Source: Pseudomonadota bacterium (GTDB lineage Bacteria > Myxococcota > Polyangia > Polyangiales > Polyangiaceae). From it: a DNA stretch of 11,686 bases. The notes under the pieces are model-generated. The model saw only the letters and a list, made by a program, of their open reading frames with translations, was not told the DNA's origin and searched no databases. A program made the translations under genes and the position numbers. The stretch covers positions 1-11,686 of the forward strand of contig JAEZYO010000385.1 of assembly GCA_023419055.1 (NCBI GenBank), read 5' to 3'. Within the stretch, counting starts at the first letter, position 1. Each line of letters opens with the position of its first letter. Shown here in pieces: positions 6,861 through 11,686 of the stretch.

Positions 6861-7912
6861 AGCGACACGCCGCGAGGCCTCGGACCCGTGCTCTCTCGCG
6901 CGCGGAGCTCCATCGGGTACTCGACCGTCATGGCCACGTCGCGCTCCGTCTCTTCGATGCGCTCGAGCAGCGCCTTGCACGCCGACGAACCGAGGGTGTG
7001 CATGGGTTGAGCCACGGTGGTGAGCGCGGGCCAAAAACGAGCGCCCTCCTCGACGCCGTCGAAGCCAGCGACGGAAACTTCGCCGGGAACCTGAACCCCG
7101 GCGCGCAGGAGCTCGCGCAAGAACCCGAGCGCCATGCTGTCGTTACCGAGCACCACGGCCGTCGGACGACGAGCGGCAGGACGCTTCAAGAACTCCGCCG
7201 CAGCGCTCACCCCCGCTTCGGGCAAGTACGACTCGCCAAAATGGACGTCCTCGTCCGCGATCTCCGCGTCCTTCACGCGAGAGACGGCCTGTTCCAGCCC
7301 GCGCAGCCGGTCGACGCTGTCCACGGACTCCTTCGGGCCGCCGGCGAAGCCGATTCGGCGATGCCCGAGCTCGAGCAGGTGCTCGCCGAGCATGCGGCCG
7401 GCGTCGAAGTTGCGGCACCGCACGGTAAAACCCGTGTCGAGCGTCTGATCGGGGCAGATGAAGGTGCTGGGGATGCCCGCGAGCTCCGCCGCTTCCAACA
7501 GCGGGCGCTCGTTCTTGGTGAAGCGCGCGAAGATGATCCCGTCCACGCGACGCTCGCTGATCCACGACGCCACTGTGCCAGGGTCGTAGCGCTCGTTGAG
7601 CCGGAGCCCGCCGAGCATCACGCTGATGCGCTTCTTCGCGAGCTCTTCTTCGATCCCGGCTAGCAGACCCATGAACCAGGCGCCGTGCACCGATTCAACG
7701 GCGACGCCGATGCAACCTTTGCGGCCGTACTTGAGGCTGCGCGCAGTGGATGATGGAACGTAGCCGAGCTCCTTGATGACCTTCTCGACTCGACTGCGAA
7801 CTTCGGCGCTGACGTAGCCGCCGTTCAGGACGCGCGAAACGGTCATCGGCGCGACCTTGGCTTTGGCTGCAACGGTCGAGATAGTGGGCTTGCGCACCGC
7901 GCTCGGTCTCAT
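6833..7912 (-). CDS. LacI/GalR-family transcriptional regulator
   Basis: Predicted 359-residue repressor of usual family length. Residues 10-34 form the helix-turn-helix (TISTVAAKAKVAPMTVSRVLNG); Pro22 and Met23 occupy the recognition-helix positions that set operator specificity. The hinge helix follows at LGYVPSSTARSLK, with the Leu expected to intercalate at a central CG. A periplasmic-binding-protein-like effector domain fills the rest (IGVAVESVHGAWFMGLLAGI, RVDGIIF, LGHRRIGFAGG, VLGNDSMALGFL, VSVAGFDG, LTTVAQPM). The ligand is unknown; with a pectate lyase as the next gene on the same strand, a pectin-derived sugar is the best guess. ATG 7912 is chosen because it gives the whole HTH; no clear Shine-Dalgarno precedes it. 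A consensus LacI-family palindrome 52 bp upstream implies autoregulation. The 3' end overlaps the converging operon by 28 bp. Confidence 0.95.
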   Translation of the reverse strand: MRPSAVRKPTISTVAAKAKVAPMTVSRVLNGGYVSAEVRSRVEKVIKELGYVPSSTARSLKYGRKGCIGVAVESVHGAWFMGLLAGIEEELAKKRISVMLGGLRLNERYDPGTVASWISERRVDGIIFARFTKNERPLLEAAELAGIPSTFICPDQTLDTGFTVRCRNFDAGRMLGEHLLELGHRRIGFAGGPKESVDSVDRLRGLEQAVSRVKDAEIADEDVHFGESYLPEAGVSAAAEFLKRPAARRPTAVVLGNDSMALGFLRELLRAGVQVPGEVSVAGFDGVEEGARFWPALTTVAQPMHTLGSSACKALLERIEETERDVAMTVEYPMELRARESTGPRPRGVSLQRKSGSVR

Positions 7913-7963
7913 GGCGTGAGAACGATACCTGAAAGCTCGCCCCGGCGCGCCGACTTCGCCTTA

Positions 7964-7977
7964 TGTTATCGATAACA
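7964..7977. promoter_or_regulatory. LacI-family operator upstream of the lacI gene
   Basis: TGTTATCGATAACA is a perfect 14-bp palindrome with central CG and fits the LacI/GalR pattern TGNNANCGNTNNCA. It lies 52-65 bp upstream of the regulator start. On the minus strand CTGACA (7979-7984, five of six to a -35 box) abuts it, so a bound repressor could block this promoter. The -10 is not clear. Confidence 0.75.
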
Positions 7978-7984
7978 ATGTCAG

Positions 7985-8321
7985 GAGCTCGGGCGCGGCT
8001 CTCGAAGTCGCCTCGGGCCTCGTTTCAGCGGGCTGCAACGGCTGGGAGTTCCGAGGACGCAGCGCTCGAGGCTCCGCGGTACTCCGAGTGACGGGAAAAT
8101 AGCGCCCGCTCGTCCGTTCTGCTCTTTCTTGGACGGGATTCGACCCTCATCGGTGACTAACCCCGCGAGGCTGAAGCGGCCTCCATTGACGCGAACCGGC
8201 CGTTCGCCGGCTTCACCGAGGAGAGCACGGCCGGCGGTGATGTTCGTGACACCGTCCCTCGCCGCGTGCCCGTTCGGCTCCGCGCAGTCGACCGAGGCCG
8301 CGCAGCGCCGCCCCACGCGAT
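7985..8321. other. Non-coding stretch between lyase stop and lacI promoter
   Basis: About 340 bp separate the lyase stop from the regulator's operator. No frame has a start, Shine-Dalgarno and recognisable protein. The minus-strand frame that stays open here has the Arg/Gly/Pro-rich look of an off-frame reading. The stretch contains two GC-rich stem-loops (8167-8183 and 8191-8207) and otherwise shows nothing I can name. It probably contains the end of the lyase transcript. Confidence 0.5.
8167..8207 (-). terminator. Paired stem-loops downstream of the lyase, possible terminator
   Basis: Two perfect hairpins lie 115-157 nt after the lyase stop: GCGAAC-5 nt-GTTCGC at 8191-8207 and GAGGC-7 nt-GCCTC at 8167-8183. 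No U-tract follows either, so they are not classical intrinsic terminators. They could be a GC-rich non-canonical terminator or an RNA 3' stabiliser. Confidence 0.25.
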
Positions 8322-9575
8322 TCAGTACTCGGTGTTGTTGCTGGTCGTGATGTTGCCCGGCGAGACGCCGATGAAGTTCGATTCGCCGATGTCCGAGTAG
8401 CGCGTGTTGGTCATCGACACCGTGCTCGAGCTGCTGTCCGTCCGGAAGATCGCCTCTTTCATGTTCGAGATGTCGCACTTGTCGATGAACACGCTGATCT
8501 TGAACGTGGTGCCGCCGTTCTGGCGGATGAACTTGCCCGCGTCGCTGGCCTTGAAGTTCGAGACCCTGAAGGTGCTGGCCGCGTTGATCTGAAATGTCTT
8601 GTCCGCGCCCTTGTAGGCCGAACCGCCGTCGAGCACGACCGTGCCCGAGCCTTTGACCGTGAGCGCGTCTTCCCCGATATCCTCCCAGTGGATGTTGTAG
8701 AGGTTCGCGTCGCCCTGGGTGTGGATCCCGTCGGCAGCCGGGAAACCCAGCACCACATTCTCGAGGGTTGCGCCGTCCTCGAGCACGAACACCGGATCCT
8801 GCCCCTCGTCCTGACTGCCGTCGCCGAGAGAAGAGCCCGCCTTGAAGCGCTTGCACCCGCCATCGTAGGTCTCGCCGCTCTTGACGACGATCGTCGAGTT
8901 TACCGTTCCAAACTCGCTGATCGAGGAGCACGTGCTTCCGGTGGGCCCGCTGTTGCCGGTGCCGCCGCCGCCGGTATTCCCAGCGCCGGCCGTTCCGGTT
9001 CCGCCAGAACCGACGTTGCCCGTCCCTGCGCTGCCGGTGCCACCGGCTCCGCCGGGAGCGCCACCCGAGCGCGTGCAGACGCAGTAGTCGGACTCGTGCC
9101 CGGTGCCGGAGCAGGAGAGCGCGCTCGACATGTCGGCGGAGCACTCGTCCCCGTTGTCGTAGACCTCCGAACAGGTGAGGCCCGCCGCGGCGCACACGGC
9201 CGCGCACCCTGCGCCGTCAGTGAAGACGGCCGCACAGAACATCGGGCCCGAAGAGCAGAGCTCATAACCCGCTTGGGTGATTCCGGAGCAATCGACCGGA
9301 TCCATCGGCACGGGCGGGGCGCCCCCCGAGGAGCCGCCCGAAGCCGAGGACTGGCCCGCGCTGGCGCCCGTGCTGGTGCCGGCCCCGGCTCCGGTGGTGC
9401 TCCCGGCGCCCCCTCCGCCGCTGCCGGTCGGTCCGGCGCCGCCGCTGCCAGTCGGTCCGACGAAGCTTCCCCCGACTCCGGTCCCCGTGGTGCCGGAGCT
9501 CTCCGGATCGGAGCCAGCGCAGGCGAAAACGGACGCAGAAGCAACGGACAGGATCAGCACACGTCGCAGGGACAT
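8322..9575 (-). CDS. Secreted PL3 pectate lyase lipoprotein with ten-cysteine module
   Basis: Predicted 417-residue extracellular enzyme cleaving polygalacturonate by beta-elimination. Residues 1-19 are a lipoprotein-like signal (MSLRRVLILS, VFAC, Cys19); Phe at -2 is atypical. Residues 20-91 are a Gly/Ser/Thr linker, 95-168 a domain with ten cysteines, 170-215 a second Gly-rich linker, and 216-417 the PL3 domain. From memory of the Bacillus PL3 structure, the key residues align without gaps: Asp282 in AADGIH, Glu302-Asp303 and Lys308 in EDALTVK, Lys326 in DKTFQ, and Lys348 and Arg351 in GKFIR. These are the calcium-binding and catalytic positions, so the enzyme should be active. ATG 9575 is preferred over GTG 9608 because GAGGTG stands 5 nt before it and the signal peptide then starts properly. 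A LacI-type site about 100 bp upstream suggests control by the neighbouring regulator. Confidence 0.93.
   Translation of the reverse strand: MSLRRVLILSVASASVFACAGSDPESSGTTGTGVGGSFVGPTGSGGAGPTGSGGGGAGSTTGAGAGTSTGASAGQSSASGGSSGGAPPVPMDPVDCSGITQAGYELCSSGPMFCAAVFTDGAGCAAVCAAAGLTCSEVYDNGDECSADMSSALSCSGTGHESDYCVCTRSGGAPGGAGGTGSAGTGNVGSGGTGTAGAGNTGGGGTGNSGPTGSTCSSISEFGTVNSTIVVKSGETYDGGCKRFKAGSSLGDGSQDEGQDPVFVLEDGATLENVVLGFPAADGIHTQGDANLYNIHWEDIGEDALTVKGSGTVVLDGGSAYKGADKTFQINAASTFRVSNFKASDAGKFIRQNGGTTFKISVFIDKCDISNMKEAIFRTDSSSSTVSMTNTRYSDIGESNFIGVSPGNITTSNNTEY
9421..9462. repeat. 24-bp tandem repeat in the first lyase linker
   Basis: A 24-bp unit (9421-9444) is followed by an 18-bp partial copy (9445-9462) with two mismatches. 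It encodes the doubled linker peptide GPTGSGG. Such units can expand or contract by slippage, changing linker length. Confidence 0.55.
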
Positions 9576-9580
9576 CGGGC

Positions 9581-9587
9581 ACCTCTT
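9581..9587 (-). promoter_or_regulatory. Ribosome binding site deciding the lyase start
   Basis: On the minus strand AAGAGGT, extending into GAGGTG, stands 5 nt before ATG 9575. The alternative GTG 9608 has no comparable site and would put 11 extra residues, including three Arg and one Lys, before the signal peptide. Confidence 0.6.
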
Positions 9588-9673
9588 GGTCACGCGGCGA
9601 GCGAACACGCGGCGCGATCCCCGACGGGGGAAAGCTCGCTTGATGTAATGTGACGGCTACGCGAGTCGATCAC

Positions 9674-9695
9674 GGGCTGGAACCGTTTCCAACCC
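9674..9695. promoter_or_regulatory. LacI-family operator upstream of the lyase
   Basis: The core at 9678-9691, TGGAACCGTTTCCA, fits TGNNANCGNTNNCA with six of seven bases paired between the halves. GGG at 9674-9676 and CCC at 9693-9695 extend the symmetry, giving a 22-bp imperfect inverted repeat. It lies 103-116 bp upstream of ATG 9575. The half-site (TGGAA) differs from that of the lacI-proximal site (TGTTA), so binding by the same regulator is likely from context but not proven. Confidence 0.65.
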
Positions 9696-9696
9696 A

Positions 9697-9715
9697 CGGG
9701 GGTGTCGGGCCCCCG
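9697..9715 (-). terminator. GC-rich hairpin, possible lhr terminator
   Basis: CGGGGG (9697-9702) and CCCCCG (9710-9715) form a perfect 6-bp stem with a 7-nt loop, 177 nt after the lhr stop and 1 nt from the operator repeat. No U-tract follows on the minus strand. It may instead be part of the lyase promoter architecture. Confidence 0.25.
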
Positions 9716-9891
9716 GATCACTCTCGTGCTGCGAGAAACGTCCGTGCCGGCTAGACATTGCCTCACCGTGCTTGCCGCTGCCACGTCATGTTCCGACCAC
9801 GCTGGCAGGATGTAGGCTCCCGGAACACTGAAGATCTACAGCACAGGAGCACCAACCTTCTCGGCTGGAATCGCTCCCCGGCCGGCCGCGG

Positions 9892-11686
9892 TCAAGCCCG
9901 TCCGAGGCTCGTGTCGCTCTCCACCTGCTCGACGGGCACGCCATCCCGGAACAAGATGAAGTTCGTGCGCAGGGCCGGGACCTTCTGCCCCGGCGTGATG
10001 ATCCCCACCAGGTTCAAGGGATCACACGCGTTGACGCGGACGAGCTCCCCGGTGCGTTCGCGGCGCCGCACCTCGCGCAGCGCTTCCACCGCTCCCGGCA
10101 GCGCGTACTGCTCACCGACGAAGCCCGTGACGAAGCGCCCGCCTCGCACCAGCCCTCGAGCTTCGAGACGGCGCAGCGCCCACACCACGTCACGCCAGGG
10201 GATCGACAGGGATTCGCGCGCGACCACGTCGCGGAACACGACGCCCCAACGCGAGAGCAGCTGCTCGGCGACGGCCTCGGCGAGCTCATCACTCTCCGGA
10301 GTGGTCACGGCGGGCGGCAGGAGCGCCCAGCGTCCCTCGCTTTGGGGTGCACCACCGGCGCCGCGACGCAAACCTCGATGACGAGGGTGCGGGCGGCGAC
10401 TCCCACGCGACGCGGGGGACAAGAGCGCGCGCAGCGGCTGGAAGCCGTCCGCGGTGACCAGCCCGCGGCTGACACCGTCCCAGAGCCCGTCCTCGATCTG
10501 TGAAGGGAGCAGGCCGGTCTCGCGCGCGAGCTCGTTGAAGAAGAGCGCGCCGCGCTCACGCAACCGTGTAAGAACGCGCGCGCCGTCGCCCGTGGGCTCG
10601 CTCGGAGCGGCGTCGCCCCGCGCCGCGTAGAGGAGCCAGGGCAGATCCGCGCGCACCGCGAGCGTGATCGGGGTCGCGCGCGACAGCGAGGCCCCCCGAA
10701 GCTCGGGGGCGCTGCCTGGCCGTAAGCTGAGCCGCCCCCACAAAACCTCGCCGCTCAGACAAACGGCGTCGAGCCACTCGGTCCTGTACTCGGTGATACG
10801 CGGGGCGAGCACGTGCGGCTCCCAGGCGGCGACCGCCGACTCGAAGCCTTGCAGCTGCTCGACGACGGCCAGCACCCCGCGCCGGCCGCTGAGCTGCGTC
10901 TCGGGCGCGACGCGCTGCCAGCGCAAGAGAAAGCGCATGAAGTCCTGCGCCGTGACCGGCTCGATCTCGCGCCGCAGGCGCTCCTGCGTGTACGAGTGGA
11001 TACGCGCGAGCAGGCGCCTGGAGCAGACCTGCTCGCCCTCGAGCTCGGGGTCGAAGCGCCCGCGCAGGGCGAAGCCCTCGTGCTCCACGCGCCCGAGCGC
11101 GACGGCGAGCGCGCCCGAGTCGACACCCGTCTGCTCGGCGAGCCTGCGGATCGTCGTCGGGCCCGAGATGTCGAGGTGCCCGCGGAGAACGGCGGCGACG
11201 AAGCCTTCCACGTCGTCGCTGCGCTCGGCCTGGGCGGGCGCGCGCCGGTCCGGCACGAAGCGGATGTTCTTGCCCTCGAACAGCTTCGCCACCGCCGGGC
11301 GATTTTCGAGCGCGAGCCAGAACGCTCCTTCGACGGTTTCGAGCCGCGTTACCCGAGACGCCTCGAGCAGCCGCTCGAAATGCTCTCGCTCACGAGCGCT
11401 CGGGCGCATCAGGCCGAGCGTCATCAGGAGATCGTGGAGCTCGTCGGCGTCGCGCACGTCGGGGGACGCTTCGTCGCGGACGCGGGCGATCGCCCCGGGA
11501 TCCAGCTTGCCCAGCTCTCTCGCCTCGACGGGCAGCCCGCGCCGGAGCTGCACGGCGCGCGTGCGGCGCTCCTCGAGCGGCGCGTCGTCGAGGAAGGTGT
11601 ACGGGCGGCTGTTCAGGATCTCGTGCGAGAGCACGCTCGGCTCGCTGGTATCTCGAAAGTGGAGCCGCACCTCCCCGCGTTCGATG
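9892..11686 (-). CDS. lhr: Lhr-type ATP-dependent DNA helicase, C-terminal part
   Basis: About 597 codons of an open frame that enters from the right edge, so the true start and the helicase motor (Walker A, DEAD/DEAH box, motif VI) are outside the window. What is visible is the large Lhr C-terminal region. Its start, SHEILNSRPYTFLDDAPLEE, is the signature just after the motor in these proteins, followed by the helicase-associated domain. Winged-helix-like parts follow, with family stretches FLLRWQRV, VVEQLQGFESAVAAWE, EWLDAVCLSGEVLWGRL and, near the end, VGEQYALPGAVEALREV and DPLNLVGIITPG. Lhr is a 3'-to-5' single-stranded-DNA translocase linked to DNA repair. A basic Gly/Arg linker near 10330-10420 is normal for the family. 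A GTG at 11670 could be mistaken for a start, but homology continues upstream of it. It is probably unrelated in function to the lyase. Confidence 0.92.
   Translation of the reverse strand, partial: IERGEVRLHFRDTSEPSVLSHEILNSRPYTFLDDAPLEERRTRAVQLRRGLPVEARELGKLDPGAIARVRDEASPDVRDADELHDLLMTLGLMRPSAREREHFERLLEASRVTRLETVEGAFWLALENRPAVAKLFEGKNIRFVPDRRAPAQAERSDDVEGFVAAVLRGHLDISGPTTIRRLAEQTGVDSGALAVALGRVEHEGFALRGRFDPELEGEQVCSRRLLARIHSYTQERLRREIEPVTAQDFMRFLLRWQRVAPETQLSGRRGVLAVVEQLQGFESAVAAWEPHVLAPRITEYRTEWLDAVCLSGEVLWGRLSLRPGSAPELRGASLSRATPITLAVRADLPWLLYAARGDAAPSEPTGDGARVLTRLRERGALFFNELARETGLLPSQIEDGLWDGVSRGLVTADGFQPLRALLSPASRGSRRPHPRHRGLRRGAGGAPQSEGRWALLPPAVTTPESDELAEAVAEQLLSRWGVVFRDVVARESLSIPWRDVVWALRRLEARGLVRGGRFVTGFVGEQYALPGAVEALREVRRRERTGELVRVNACDPLNLVGIITPGQKVPALRTNFILFRDGVPVEQVESDTSLGRA

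Larger units (their letters stand above)
9588..9891. other. Intergenic region between lhr stop and lyase
   Basis: This holds the lyase control region: a LacI-type operator (9678-9691) and a GC-rich hairpin (9697-9715). TACATC on the minus strand near 9650 is a weak -10 candidate, three of six matches, without a good -35. Positions 9716-9891 show no coding frame and nothing else I recognise. Confidence 0.5.

Noticed and set aside
6584..7663. 359-codon plus-strand frame across operon end and lacI
   Set aside because: It is antisense to a clear LacI regulator and covers part of the small membrane gene, with Arg/Ala-rich composition and no recognisable domain.
8135..8183. tRNA-like arms on the minus strand: a 5-bp stem with 7-nt loop and a GGGTCGAATCCC segment
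   Set aside because: The loop lacks U33, the T-arm-like segment is missing a base, and no acceptor or D arm can be formed. Not a tRNA.
7981..9207. Long 408-codon minus-strand frame overlapping the lyase and reaching the lacI promoter
   Set aside because: Over the lyase it is the off-frame reading, rich in Arg, His and Gly. Beyond the lyase stop it shows no motif, start or binding site. Open frames of this length are common in high-GC DNA.
9576..9608. GTG start for the lyase at 9608
   Set aside because: ATG 9575 has a good Shine-Dalgarno and gives a normal lipoprotein signal; the longer form would add 11 residues in front of it.
1..11686. CRISPR arrays, insertion sequences, integrases, rRNA
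   Set aside because: No regularly spaced repeats, transposase-like proteins, terminal inverted repeats or ribosomal RNA segments were seen.

Overview
The window is high-GC DNA whose gene content points to a myxobacterium or relative (Myxococcota, most likely Polyangiales). The pointers are: lipoproteins with long Gly/Ser/Thr-rich linkers beginning with motifs such as ACAGSDP, a MopE-like Asp/Cys motif inside a membrane enzyme, frequent GTG starts, and tightly overlapping genes. The taxon is inferred from style of sequence, not from a marker gene.

Layout, left to right. (1) 1-852, minus strand: 5' part of a YfbK-type von Willebrand factor A lipoprotein, running off the left edge. Its Shine-Dalgarno lies in a small perfect hairpin. 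(2) 973-6860, plus strand: a four-gene, translationally coupled operon (overlaps of 4, 11 and 4 nt). It encodes a membrane-anchored alkaline-phosphatase/sulfatase-superfamily enzyme with a MopE-like insert and a Thr where sulfatases carry Cys/Ser, two multi-spanning GT-C type glycosyltransferases, and a small two-TM protein of unknown function. Together they look like a periplasm-facing envelope decoration system (sugar plus phospho-group transfer); the product and acceptor are unknown. (3) 6833-7912, minus strand: a LacI/GalR regulator, tail to tail with the operon and overlapping its last gene by 28 bp. (4) 8322-9575, minus strand: a secreted PL3 pectate lyase lipoprotein with a ten-cysteine module between two Gly-rich linkers. 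(5) 9892-11686, minus strand: the C-terminal part of a large Lhr-type DNA helicase, whose motor domains lie beyond the right edge.

Two sites fit the LacI-family operator pattern TGNNANCGNTNNCA. One is a perfect 14-bp palindrome 52 bp upstream of the lacI start (7964-7977). The other is a near-palindrome about 100 bp upstream of the lyase start (9678-9691). This suggests a small pectin-utilisation regulon: an autoregulated LacI repressor controlling the lyase.

The most likely undescribed system is the four-gene envelope operon at 973-6860. All catalytic assignments come from reading motifs by eye; no database search was possible.
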